64,000 bases of DNA from Neofusicoccum parvum (Eukaryota > Ascomycota > Dothideomycetes > Botryosphaeriales > Botryosphaeriaceae). The notes under the pieces were generated by a model that did not search any database, had not been told where the DNA came from, and worked only from the letters and a program-made list of their open reading frames with translations. Positions within the stretch are counted from its first letter, which is position 1. Every line of letters starts with the position of its first letter. Positions 10,785 through 22,561 of the stretch are shown here, in pieces. Where the stretch lies: contig CP087212.1 of the NCBI GenBank assembly GCA_020912385.1, forward strand, positions 1,736,001 through 1,800,000, written 5' to 3'. Both the position numbers and the translations under genes were made by a program.

Positions 10785-11289
10785 CGTGCTCGTGACGCCG
10801 TTGCACTCAGGCTGGAGCTGCGCGATCCGGTTGCGCGTGGGCGTTGAGTCAGTCGGAAGCCAAACGTGACCGCCTCGACCAAACGCCAGACGACGCGGGC
10901 AGCGGCGCACATATATAGGGCGCCACGGCCAGCTGCCCACCCCGCCGCCGGCCCAGCTCTCGCATCGCCGTCTGTCGCGCCATCGCAGGGCAGCTGTCGG
11001 ACTTCCGAGCTCGGCGGCAGCAGCCTATCGTCCGCCCCCGCCGTCACCCCAAGCGCGCGCTGAAGGCGGTCAGCGTCCCGGCGCGCCAAGCTCGGACCCC
11101 TGTCGTGTGCAGCCCTCAGAGACACTCGGCTCAAGACATCATCAAGGAGTGAAGCTGCCAGAGTGAAGCCCGCCCGCGAGAGCTTCCGCGCCCTCCACGC
11201 CCCGACCCTCCACCCGCGCACGCCACCACGCCCTCTGCATGCTTCGCGGTCCATAGCCCGTCGCCTGCTGCCCTCCCGCTCCTGCGAAA
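10785..11289. promoter_or_regulatory. Divergent promoter region DAO / OTU protease
   Basis: A 505-bp spacer between outward-facing genes. A TATA-like stretch at 10911-10918 is listed separately. The rest is GC-rich and shows no reading frame with family similarity. Confidence 0.5.
10911..10918 (-). promoter_or_regulatory. TATA-like element upstream of DAO
   Basis: CTATATAT on the minus strand lies about 127 bp upstream of the DAO start codon, in an otherwise GC-rich stretch. Distance and isolation fit a TATA box. It is about 375 bp from the OTU gene start, so it is less likely to serve that gene. Confidence 0.35.
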
Positions 11290-12874
11290 ATGCCTTCTCG
11301 CCGGAGCAATGACGACGAGTTTCCTCTTCTCTCCGGCCTGGGCCTGTACGCCGCAGAAATCCTCGGCGACGGTGAGCTGCTGCCCCGCAACACCCCCCAA
11401 CCCGCACCAAGCAATTGCGCTGACCCGCGAGCCCAGGCAACTGTCTGTTCAATGCCCTGTCCGACCAGCTGTACGGCCACCAGCAAGCCCACTGGGAAAT
11501 TCGCGAGCGCACCGTCGAGTACATGCGCGACCACGCGTCCGAGTTCAAGGCCTTCATCTCCGTGAACCCGGGCGGCGGCGTCCGCAGAAACCCCAAGCGC
11601 AAGAACGTCGGCGCATACTCCACCCCCTACAACCAGCAGGCCCCGACCGAGGAGCAGATTGACGAGACCTTCAACCGCCACCTCGACACAATGGCCAAGG
11701 GCGGCACCTGGGGCGACAACGTCGAGGTGCAGGCTTTTGCACGCGCCTACAACGTCACCGTCAAGATATACCACCGAGATTTCGCATACTACGTCACTCC
11801 TTTCCATGACGAGCAGAAGAGAATCATTGTACACATTGCTTATCACGTAAGTTGACGCGTCGTGTCCTCACCCACTTCAACCGCTGACGCGACGTGCAGA
11901 CCTGGGAGCACTACTCGTCGATACGCAACCTCGACGGTCCTCACGACGGGCCTCCAGAGGTGCGTGAGAGGGCTCTCAGCCCTGAGACGGAGGCTGCCCA
12001 AAAGAAGAAGCTTGCCGCAACACCCTACGCGCAGGAGTGGCAGATCGACGTGGTGATGAAGTCGCTGCCTTTCTTGACGGACAAAGCCACCATCAGGAAA
12101 ACTCTCGAGGAGTGCAAAGGCAGCATTGACAACGCAGTATCGAGATTACTGGATGAGGATTCAGGCAACCAGTCCTCGGCCCAGGAGAGCTCAAGCATAG
12201 AGCGCGAGCCCGACAGCGAGGATGACGACATTTACGGGCCCAACAAGAGCCGGAGTCGTCGGACTGACCGTCTGGACACGCACGACAGTGTAACTAGTGC
12301 ATCAAGGGCCAGCTCTACCAGCAGGAACATCCTCCAGCCCAAGAGCCATAAGAAGCGCCTTGGATCAAAGCTTGCCTCTCAGGAATGCCCTCAGGGCTCA
12401 CAAAGCTCTCAAGGCAGCTTCGACTCCCAGCAGACTGACGAGACTGCCCCTAGCAACGCGCACAGTCCGGCTGCTATTGCGATTCCAGACTCAGACGACG
12501 ACTGCAAGAGCGAGTCAGATGGCGATCCCATAGCCTCTCCTCCCTCACCAAAGCTGCCCTCTTCGCCAAGGAAGGGCCCTGTGCGCATCAGGCTCACCAT
12601 GCCGAAGCCTCCGCCTGAAATGGAAGAAGCGGCTGCCAACATGCACTCCAGCAGAACCGCACAGAAGCAGAGTGGCCCACAAAGCCGTAAAATTTCCGCT
12701 CGCGACAAGAAGGACATGAAGAAGCAAGCCCAGAAGGCTGCTCGTAGGGAACGCCAACAGCAACAGGCTGCTGGCAAGACGACGGCAGCAACAACCAGGG
12801 CGCTTCCAATCATGACGAAGTCGAATCCTACCTCGCCTTCTCTTGATGCTGGCATCAAGATTCTCTACGTCTGA
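11290..12874 (+). CDS. OTU-domain deubiquitinase with UBA-like segment
   Basis: Three exons: 11290-11371, 11437-11846, 11900-12874; 488 residues. The OTU cysteine-protease domain fills residues 20-175. The catalytic block is D27-G28-N29-C30-L-F, with the nucleophile Cys30 (intron 1 falls inside Gly28), and the general base His168 is in TWEHYSSIRN. This layout matches the OTUD3/OTU1-like group of fungal OTU proteins. A region at about 210-255 (EWQIDVVMKSLPF...IRKTLEECKGSIDNAVSRLLDE) has the helix pattern of a UBA/CUE ubiquitin-binding domain. The rest (260-488) is low complexity, rich in Ser, Asp and Lys, with a basic stretch (KKDMKKQAQKAARRERQQQQ) that could be a nuclear signal. It should trim ubiquitin chains; linkage preference is unknown. 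Confidence 0.9.
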
Positions 12875-14320
12875 GCTCTCTTCCACCTTCCAACCCCCCT
12901 TCTACTACAGCACAAGGAGTACGGCACAGCCAACTCGCACAGACATTCTGAGATACCCACTTCACACCCCCCATAATCTCGCGAGCGACGATCTCACTTC
13001 ACAACTTCCACACTGGCCGACTCAACGATTTCAGCCTCAGTCATGACCATAGAGGCCTGAATCTTCTTTCCTTTCTCATCACGCATTGGTGTTTCTAGCG
13101 ATGCATGGCGGCGGCGTTTTTCATTCGACGCATCAACACAGAGCGTCTGACAGTAACTTGCATCACGGACACGCTACGGCGGTACCGTTTCGTCACGGCG
13201 GCATAGCACAATCGGCAGCATTGGGGATCACGTTTCTTCACGACATTTGGGTGGGCAGACTCTGTTGTTTCATTGTCATTCTTTGGAGAAGCTGCTCGCA
13301 CCCTAGACGTCCGATACCACATTCTCCTTCTTTTTTTTATTTTATTTTATCGGGCAGTCTCTCCCCCGTTCTCATCATTAAGACATGGCGTTCAAGGCGT
13401 AAAGTAATCCACCAGGGGTTTGGCGGGCATTCAAAGATTATGACCTCTTTTTGTTACGGATGTTTGCGGATGGGATGCATATACAAGGTCCCTCGGAAAA
13501 GACGAGGTTGCGGTTGGGATTGGTGCATGGACAGAGGAGGTCTTTTCCATACCCTCCTCTGCTAGCCTCTTTCTCTTTTCTCTTTCTCTGCAGATACTTT
13601 CGGATTTGGACCGACCTGGCGAAGGATGACGGATTGACTGAAACATCCAAGAGAGTCACTTCCTTTGTCATATCTGCAACTGCCGGCATTCAGGTAGTTT
13701 CATCGTCGATAGTACTGTCGCTCTCCATGCTGGGCCTTCCCTTACTAAGAAGCCTGGCCGGTGGTTTGCAATAGGAAAGACGAATGGGAAAGATTTGAAG
13801 GGAAACTTTTCCGTGCACATGCTCTGATACCCGTGCTGATGATTATGACCTGAAGTCGGCCACTCTTCATTCGCGGACGTGGCCAAAGATATCTGCTTCC
13901 TGCAAAGGATTTCACATAATCTTTCTCTCACTCCAGCAAAACTCCAGATTAAATCAATGTAGAGTGTCGTTTCTCTCGCACTTGGTGCCATAGTAACCGG
14001 GACGTGTCGGTAGTTCTCGGTCCAACGGCGTGGTCGGCTCACGCCACCGCGCTCTTTTTTTTTTTTTCTCCGCGCCGGTGTTTGACGGCGTTCGGTATCA
14101 GATGGAGTGGCCGAACTCCGGAGAAATTGTACCCTTTTTTTTTTTTCACATAACGTGGCAGGACTGATGTCATCGCCGGGTGCGGATCCGGTTGGGGTGT
14201 AAGGAACAGCTAGACGTTGCGCGCATCCCAACACATTGCTGATTACGAGTGGTGAAAATGCACAGTGGATTGCTTCTAGTGACACATTTAAGAGTTCCAT
14301 AGGAATTTTTTTTTTTTGCT
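12875..14320. other. Convergent intergenic region OTU / ALG2
   Basis: 1.45 kb between two 3' ends. It contains pyrimidine-rich runs (around 13321-13350) and three pure poly-T tracts of 12-13 bases listed separately. Frames here, including one of 159 codons at 13086-13565, have no family similarity and look like UTR sequence. Confidence 0.5.
14055..14317. repeat. Three poly-T tracts
   Basis: Uninterrupted T runs lie at 14055-14067 (13), 14135-14146 (12) and 14306-14317 (12), the last ending 4 bp before the ALG2 stop codon. On the ALG2 coding strand they are poly-A tracts in the 3' UTR. Such tracts are common in fungal UTRs and are not transposon evidence by themselves, because no target-site duplication was found. 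Confidence 0.85.
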
Positions 14321-15851
14321 CTACGAATAAATACGCATGACGTACCACGTGCCAGCCCCGACCACCACTCCCAGGGCACCCGCGAGGACGCCTACGGCCA
14401 CACCAGTCAGGACCGGTGGTCTCTCAACGTCTTTGATGCCGTCAATTTCAGTCTGAAGGCGCTCTGCCATCTTGGCCTTGGAGAACTCGGCGTGGACGCG
14501 CTCCTGGCCCCTCACGCCCATCTGACGCAACCGCTCCTCACCGATGCCGCCGGGGACGTCGAGCACCTTGCGCATCACGTCAGTCCACTCGTCGACGGCG
14601 GCGACGTTCCTGAGCCAGCCCGTCTCACCCTCGACGACCGTCTCGGTCGGGCCGCCCTCGTTTGCGGCCAGGACGGGCGTGCCGGCTAGCATGGCTTCGA
14701 GCGGCACGATGCCGAAGTGCTCGTGGCGAGGGGTGTAGATGAGAAGGCGGGCGGAGGTGAGGAGCGTCGTTTTGAGCGTGTTAGGGATGGAGAGGAGGAA
14801 GAGGACGTCGATGTCGTCGGGGATGGAGAGCGCGGTGATGACGTTCTTTGCGGTCGCGTGCTTGAGCTTTGAGGAGTCGGCGAGGGCGCAGAGCTCGTTG
14901 TAGGTGGAGGAATTTTCTTGTATGCGCGGGTCGTAGCCGCCTGGGAAGATCAGAATTGAGGTCTGGAGTTGGGTGAGGGTGTGGCTTACCTGCGATAACG
15001 AGCCTCGTGCCTGTCCGCTCTTCGGGCTTGAGGCCTGCGTAGGCACGGATGGCTAGGCCGACGTCTTTCTTGCGCTCGAAGCGGTTGATGCTTAGGAAGA
15101 TTCTCTTGTTGTCCCACAGAGGCTTCTCTTGAGCCTTGATTTCTTCCGCTTTTTCTGAGACGTTGGTGTCCACACAAGGGTATACGACGCCTGGGTTCCT
15201 GTGCTTCAGGCCAGGGAAGGCCGCCTTGAATACACTCTTCGTGAAGTTGCTGTTTACGACAATGACATCGCTGCAGCCGGTACTCCAGCTCTCGACCCAG
15301 TCGAATGGCAGCCTGTATAAGCTCTTTATAGCTCCACCCTTCTGGGCCAGCAGCTTGTCCGGGAAATGGCAGTAGAACAGCACTCTGGCCGCGGGCGAGA
15401 GCAGGCGAAGCAGGGGCACGCCGGCGCTCAGCTGGTCGACAAAGAAGACATCGGGGTCCAGCTGGCGCAGCTCGGCAGACAGGAAGCCGATCTGCACCAC
15501 AAGGTGCAGCTGGCGCAGGATGGCGCAGAGGATGGAGAAGCGGCCGGCGATGGAGGGCGGGACGACGGAATTGCCGCGCACGCGCACGTCGAGGGTTCCT
15601 TTTTACGGCGCGGGTTGCTCAGCTACACGTTGCTTTCGCCATGAGTTGCCTGCGTGCAGGGCAGAGGCCGGAGCCAGCTTACCATCGCGGGCTTCGTCGA
15701 AGCAGTGCTTGGGATCGCAGTGCGAGGTGAAGACGGTGACCTTGTGGCCGAGGTCCTGCAGGCCGACGGCGGCATCGACCACAAGGCGCTCAGCGCCGCC
15801 AATGCCCAGGTCCGGGTGGAAGAAGACGATGCTCCTGGGCTCGACGGGCAT
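14321..15851 (-). CDS. ALG2: Alpha-1,3/1,6-mannosyltransferase ALG2
   Basis: Three exons: 15851-15683, 15598-14990, 14940-14321; 465 residues. The protein starts [21 protein letters not shown], the strongly conserved ALG2 N terminus; the upstream open frame lacks this conservation, so I use base 15851. It is a GT-B, family 4 glycosyltransferase: [26 protein letters not shown], a central [15 protein letters not shown] and the nucleotide-sugar EX7E motif at E333-E341 ([12 protein letters not shown]). One C-terminal hydrophobic helix (about 440-460) can anchor it to the ER. ALG2 adds the second and third mannose to dolichol-PP-GlcNAc2Man on the cytosolic ER face in N-glycan precursor synthesis. 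Intron 2 is only 49 bp. It is divergent from VPS15. Confidence 0.95.
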
Positions 15852-16209
15852 TTTTGGAGGGGCGACGGAGAGCTGTCGCGGAGCTGGGCCTGCGTAATGA
15901 GGCTTCGTTCTGTACGTGGCCTCGCGCGCTGATTGGGCGCGGGGCAGGCTAGCTCGCCGGCCACGCTGACGCAGGGCTGCAGGCTGCCGCACCGCGCTCG
16001 TGATGCGCGCCAACACGTCCGTCTCGCATCCAACGACCTCAAAGCCGCCCTGTCCGCGCAAACGGCCTGGACTTTCCGCGGCCTCCCCCCGGATGCGCGG
16101 CGCCTAGCTAGAGATCCGCCGCGCCGTGCCTCGTCCCAGGCGAAATATGTACCTCGACGTCCGCAGCCTGCGCCGTTCACCACCCACAGCCTCCGGCACA
16201 TGATTCAAC
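15852..16209. promoter_or_regulatory. Divergent promoter region ALG2 / VPS15
   Basis: A 358-bp GC-rich spacer between two outward-facing start codons. No TATA box or distinct motif was identified. Confidence 0.5.
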
Positions 16210-19200
16210 ATGGGCCAAGGGTACTCTCTCACAACGCTGTCGGCCGGCGCCGCCGGCATAGACGTTCCAGAGCTCGCCGACCTGAGCTACGAGAAGTCGC
16301 TCGGAACCGCCCGCTTCATGAAAACCATCCGCGCCCGCAACAAAGATGGCCTGGTTGTTGCGAAGGTTGTTATGAAGCCCTTTTCCATGCAACTGGACGA
16401 ATACGTTGCGAGCTTGCTACGTAAGATCCTCACTGTGGTTTCCTTGTTGTGCGGGTCTAACAGCAATTATTCGATCAGATGAGAGGAGGCTCCTGGCCGA
16501 TGTACCAAATGCGCTCCCGTACCATCGCATTATGGAGACGAGCACGAACGGCTTCCTCATCAGGCAATACATCCACAGCTCGCTTTACGACCGCATGAGG
16601 TATGGCTATAAGTCTGCCGACTTTCATTCACCGCTAAAAATGACAGTACACGCCCTTTCCTAGAGAACATCGAGAAGAAGTGGCTGGCCTTCCAGCTTCT
16701 CTGTGCCGTCCGAGACTGCCACGCCCGGAACATCTATCATGGCGACATCAAGACCGAAAACATACTGGTAACTTCTTGGAACTGGCTGTACCTCTCCGAC
16801 TTCTCCTCCTCCTTCAAGCCTACATATCTACCGGAAGACAATCCCGCCGACTTTTCCTTCTTCTTCGACACTTCAGGTCGTCGCACCTGCTACCTGGCCC
16901 CAGAGCGTTTTCTCAGCACCGGAAGCCAAGTCGATGGCGCGACGAAGGTGAACTGGGCCATGGACATGTTCAGCATTGGATGCGTCATTGCCGAGCTTTT
17001 CCTCGAGACCCCTATCTTCTCTCTCAGCCAGCTGTTCAAGTACCGCTCCCAGGAATACGACCCTTTCATCACACACCTACAGAAGATTGAGGACGTAGAT
17101 ATCCGAGAAATGGTATCCCACATGATCAAGCTGGATCCGAATCAACGTTACTCCGCCGACGAATGCTTGAACTTCTGGCGGAACAGAGCATTCCCGGACT
17201 ACTTCTTCAACTTTCTTCATCAGTACATGTACTCCATCACAGACCCATCTGCGGGCCGTGGCCCCATCACGGCAGGGGCTGAAAACCTCGGCGAGGCTGA
17301 TGACAGAATTGATAAAGTTTATAATGACTTTGACAAGATTTCCTACTTCCTGGGCTACGGAGACGACAAGGGAAACCAAAAGCCACCGGGCGGCAAGTTC
17401 ACGCTACGAGGCAATCTGTTCCCCCTCCACATCGATATTCCAAACTACAGACATCAGGCAAATAGTGCACATCAAACTACGGACGATGGTACCCTGATAT
17501 TCCTCACGTTGGTAGTAGCATCTGTTAGGAGCACTGCTAGAGCAACCGCACGCATTCGAGCGTGTGAGCTACTCCTGGCATTTGCTGAACGTGTGACGGA
17601 TGAGGCGAAGCTTGACCGCATTCTTCCGTACTTGACAGTCATGCTGGCGGATAAGACAGACCTCGTCAGGATCGCGGCTCTCCGAACTCTGACTCAAGTC
17701 GTGAGTTCCCTCTATTGATTTGGTAGCTATATATGCTAAGACAAACAGCTGGCACTCGTATCCGTAGTCTCCCCGATTAACGCCTACGTCTTCCCTGAAT
17801 ACATCCTCCCGAGACTGGAGCCGTTTCTGCCGGGCCACAAGTCGAACCCGAACCCGATCTTACGAGCAACCTATGCCTCATGCCTTGCAACGCTCGCGAC
17901 AACGGCGTCGAGGTTCCTCGACATGATGCAGGCTTTGCGTGCCGATGGATCTCTTCCAACGAATGATCCGGAAGCGGAAGAGGACAGCATGAGCCGGTCT
18001 GCTTATCAAACTCTTTATGATATATCACGAGAGGACTTGGTCATTAAATTCGAGGCACAAACGAAGGCATTGCTTACAGATAACGACCCATCGGTCCGTC
18101 GTGCCTTCTTGGGATCGGTCTCAAGTCTCTGCGTCTTCTTCGGAAGTGCTAAGGCAAACGACGTCATTCTCAGTCATCTGAACACCTACCTGAACGACAG
18201 AGACTGGATGCTCAAGTGTGCATTCTTTGAGACTATTGTCGGAGTTGGCGCCTACGTCGGTGGCGCAAGTCTTGAGGAATTCATCCTACCATTGATGGTG
18301 CAAGCCTTGACTGACCCCGAGGAATTTGTCGTCGAAAGGGTACTGCGATCCCTCTCGTCAATGGCAGGTGTGGGATTGTTCCAGCGCTCGAGAATCTGGG
18401 AACTGGTTGATATCGTCGCGCGCCTTACCATGCACCCGAACATCTGGATCCGAGAGGCAGCTGCACACTTCGTTTCTGCAGCCACAACTTACCTCTCAGT
18501 CGCGGACATTCACAGCATCATTTTGCCGCTCATCAAACCCTATCTCAAGGTGTTGCCTTCGAATCTTTCGGAGCTCAAGTTGCTCGACTCTCTGAAGAAA
18601 CCTATATCACGACTTGTGCTGGACATGGCCTACTCGTGGGCTACGAATACAGGGAAAGGTGTTTTCTGGAAGTCTGCCCAACAACAGCGGACATTCTCTT
18701 TCGGACTCTCTGACGATGCCATCCCGAGCATCTCTGGAAAGGAGCTTGGCCCCAAGGCTCTTAGCAGAATCCCCAAGAACGACGAAGATGATCAGTGGCT
18801 TAAAAAGTTACGCAATGCCGGCATGAGTGCAGACGACGAATTCAAGCTTGTGGCGCTTCGTGAATACATTTGGCGAGTCTCTCATCGGAGGAAGCAGGAC
18901 ACATCCGATACGCCGCAGGCCAAATTCAACACCATCCTGCCGCTCAAGGACCTCAACATCACGCCCCAAACGATATTCTTTGATCACAAACAGAGCCTTT
19001 TCGACGAAGTGGTTGCTGAGCGGGAAGATCGGGAGAACGAACCACACACTATTGCCGATGCTCTCCGTGACGCATCGGCGGAAGACACGCTCTCAAGACG
19101 GCGGACATCACACATGAACAGCCATCTCAAGCGCCAAAGCCTTTCTGAACAGAGACGGCCAGAGTCTTTATCACCCTCTTCGCAAAGCCCGCCGGATGGA

Positions 19201-21147
19201 CCTTCAAATCGAGGCATTCAAATCCCCAAGCCTCGTGCAAAGGATACAGATGTGTTGGATTCACCAGCATCGGTAACATCAAGGGCAGAGTCCAGACTCG
19301 GTGTACATGAGCACACGATGCGGCACAAGTCGAGTGCCATGAGTCTGATGCACAAAGCAGAGGGAAGCAACAAGGCTCTTCCAGAGATCAGCACCACTTC
19401 AGCGAACGCTTTTGGGAAGGTGGACAGCATTACTACCCCGCGAGACGAAGCTCCAAAACGGGCAAAGTCACCGCTTGCTTTGGCTCAAGAACAGCATCGT
19501 CATGCCCCAGGAAAAATCAAGTTCCAAGCGGCGCACTCCTACACTGGTACCGACCCGACGATCCTCAAGCTCTTGGATTCCGTGTATCTTGAGAACTTCC
19601 CCGTGGATTATGTTGAGTTTGGCCCGATGATAACACCTGTCAGCCGGAGACAGCCAATCAAGAGGGGCAACGGCCAAACATCGTCATCTACCTGGCGTCC
19701 AGAGGGAACTCTGGTTGCGATGATGGGCGAACACACGGGTGCTGTGTCACGCGTTCTAGTGTCTCCCGACCACGCCTTCTTCATCACTGGCTCGGATGAC
19801 GGTACTGTGAAGGTCTGGGACTCTACACGGTTGGAGCGCAACGTCTCGCATAAGTCCCGAGTCACACACTCTCAGGGCAGTGGCGTCAAGGTGACCAGCC
19901 TGTGTTTCGTTGAAAACACCCATTGCTTTGTCAGCACCGGCAACGATAGCAGTGTGCACGTCGTGAAGGTTGACTACAGCGAGGTTCAGAGCACGACGGG
20001 AGGAAACGTGGGTATAAGATATGGCAAGCTCAAGGTGTTGCGCGACCACAAACTGCCACAAGGTCAGTTCGCCGTATGGTCCCACCACTACAAGTCCGAG
20101 AACCAGTCCGTCCTTCTCCTGGCAACCAACGCCTCACAAGTCCATGCCCTGGACCTCCGCACAATGAGCACACTCTACACACTCTCGAACCCTCTTCACC
20201 ACGGGGCTCCCACGTGCTTCGTTACAGATCGCAAGCACCATTGGCTCCTCCTCGGTACAACGCATGGTGTTCTCGACCTCTGGGACCTTCGCTTCAAGAT
20301 GCGTCTGCGCGCCTGGTGCTTTCCTGGCGGTGCTCCCGTCCACCGCATCACCCTGCAAACAGTCAAGATGTCGCGCAAGCCCAAATTCATCATCGCCGGC
20401 GGTACTGCAGCCGCCGACATTACTATTTGGGACTTGGAAAAACTGATCTGCGTTTCCGCTCTGCGCACCTCTGTCTTCAAAGAAACGTCCACAAACCGAC
20501 ACTACACTTTGGTCGACCTTGACGATGACCTGCATCAGCGCAGCGGCGCGGGCAGCACTACCTCTCATGGCCCGGGCATGCTCCTCGGCCGCTTCGCCGC
20601 GTCCATCGAGTCCAGCAGCGCGGGTCACGGCGGCGGCACCGACCGCAGCGTGCGCGCGCTCGCCCTGGGCTCCGACGACGGCAACGACTTCCTCGTCTCG
20701 GCCGGTCCCGACTGGAAAGTGCGCTGCTGGGACCTGGCACGTCCAGAGGCATCGACAGTGGTGTCGGGGTTGGAGATGGAGGAGAGTAGGCCGGTCTACA
20801 CGGCGCTGCCGCCCGCGGCACCCAACCCGGAGACGACGGTGGTGCAGGAACGGATCTTCCGTCCGCTGCAGCAGCAGCAGCAACAGGGCGCTGGGGCGGA
20901 CAGTAATGGAGATTCCAGTAAGGGGAAAGGCGGTGCTGGCAACGCGAAGGCGGGAGGCACTCCTCAGGCGAAGAGAGGACGGGAGGCGACTGGTGCGAGA
21001 GGCGGGAGGGAGACGCTCCGGAGCTTGCAGCAGCAGCAGTTGCTGAGAGGACATCTGGACAATGTGTCAGATGTGGCGGTGCTGGAGCAACCGTATGGGA
21101 TGGTGGTGAGCGTGGATCGAGCGGGAGTGGTTATGGCGTTCCAGTAG
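16210..21147 (+). CDS. VPS15: VPS15 (PI3-kinase regulatory protein kinase)
   Basis: Four exons: 16210-16420, 16479-16599, 16647-17700, 17749-21147; 1594 residues, as expected. It begins MGQGYS, so Gly2 is an N-myristoylation site. The N-terminal kinase-like domain keeps the catalytic loop HGDIKTEN (142-149), but the DFG triplet reads DFS (162-164), as in other VPS15 proteins where this motif drifts, and no glycine-rich P-loop is visible. HEAT-like helical repeats follow (about 380-840), then a Ser/Pro/Arg-rich linker and C-terminal WD40 blades from about 1110 (GSDDGTVKVWDS is clear). A Gln run lies at 1502-1508. VPS15 scaffolds the class III PI3-kinase VPS34 with Vps30/Atg14 or Vps38 in autophagy and endosomal sorting. 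Confidence 0.97.
20868..20887 (+). repeat. CAG/CAA run in VPS15 (poly-Gln)
   Basis: A short CAG-rich microsatellite encodes about seven Gln inside a poorly conserved loop of the C-terminal WD40 region. A second, shorter CAG run lies at 21028-21041. Such loops are expected to vary in length between strains. Confidence 0.8.
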
Positions 21148-22561
21148 GGGATTAGGGGCATGGACATGGTGGGGTTCAGACTTGGGTTAATGATAGACGA
21201 ATGGACAGGTGGCAGGCTTATGATTTGAATGATAGATGTTTCCAAGCTCCTAGTGCAAGGAGGCTAGGTATCACGTCTCTTCCCGGAGTGCAGCTCGAGG
21301 ATGCGTTTTGGCTTGCTGTTTTGGTCACAATATTCACGATTTTAAGATTTTCTGCCCAGAGACGGACCTTTAGGTGAATATTTGAGGGGACATTCATGAT
21401 TAATTAGCTGAGTCGCTATGAAGCCAAGCTTCTTTTTAACCTTGATGTAACACGGGCGTCGTACGAGTATCGGGTGGGAGCATGCATTTGGGTGCAGCAA
21501 TAATGCAGCCGGGAACATGCGGTTCCAGCCCGGATGCGTGCTTCAAGTACGTATAGGTAGACTCGTCATCCCTGCTGTTGCTAGATGGGCCCGTTCAGTT
21601 GCGACGAGGGCGCCAGGAGCCAATAGTACGGCGGGGCAGGCACTCGACATCTGCCGACATCGGTAGGGAGAAAGCGGCGGAATGTGCAAGCGTGGGGTGG
21701 GCCGAAGCGATCGACAGGAACAGGAACATTGCCCTTGCGTCGATCTGGCGTTGCGCGGGGGTGGTGTGTGGCTTGGTTGAGTCCAAAGCGCGGCGTCCGG
21801 GGTCTGGGGCGATGTCCAGGTCCTGTCCGCAGCGTTGCTGAGGAAATGGCTGCTGGCCGGCGTACATAGCGGCGGCAGCGTCCGCAACCGGAGTGTAGGG
21901 ACACTTGAACCAGGAACGCCGGGCGGTCTGTGGCGCGTCAAGAAGATCTGAAAGGCTGGGTGCGAGCGGCCGGTAATGACGCACGTCGGGCCGGCCTGTT
22001 CCTGTCACCAGCCACTCCCGCCGAGACAGCGCTGCCCCAGCTGCCGCGTTTTAGTGCGCCGCCGGGAAGCGCGGGGCACGCGCTGTGCGAGGATCCTGAA
22101 GCCGGGTTTGCACAAGCTGATAGACGCCCCGCTCGCCACGACCAGGTGTCGCACACGGGAATATAAGCTCGCAGGGCTGGTGCAGCACCCGGTCTAGCAT
22201 CCGCGATCACAGTTGAGGCGCTGGAGCAGCAGCGCGGCGCACGGCGAGCTGTTCTGCAGGTGGCAGCTCCGCCGGGTCGCGGTAAGGCTGCGCAGACCCT
22301 GGCGCCCACGCACGGACCCCCCGCGCGTGTGGCAGCTTTTCTAAGCTTCGGCCGCGCTTCTCCATCTTCCCTCCCTCTCCACCATCCAGAGCTCCGCAAG
22401 CCACGATAGCCCGCACTTCGCGACGCGCCCCGCCTGCAATCAGCTTGCCTTCGCTCTGCACAGCTTCCACAACCCATCCAGCCTGCCTACCCCCACTCCC
22501 ACTCCGCTCGAACCCACACACACCGACTCGCGACTGCTCCAACCGGTGCGACGTCATCAAC
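21148..22561. other. Intergenic region VPS15 / ULP1
   Basis: 1.4 kb. The first 0.4 kb is AT-rich and looks like the VPS15 3' UTR. From about 21.6 kb it is GC-rich and reads open on both strands without any recognisable protein. From 22340 it becomes pyrimidine-rich (CTCCATCTTCCCTCCCTCTCC), typical of a fungal transcription start zone for the downstream gene. Confidence 0.5.

Noticed and set aside
13086..13565. 159-codon plus-strand frame
   Set aside because: It lies in the UTR between OTU and ALG2, begins without good context, and has no recognisable domain.
14055..14317. Poly-T tracts as a LINE/SINE tail
   Set aside because: No adjacent reverse-transcriptase-like frame, no target-site duplication and three separate tracts; they are ordinary UTR homopolymers.
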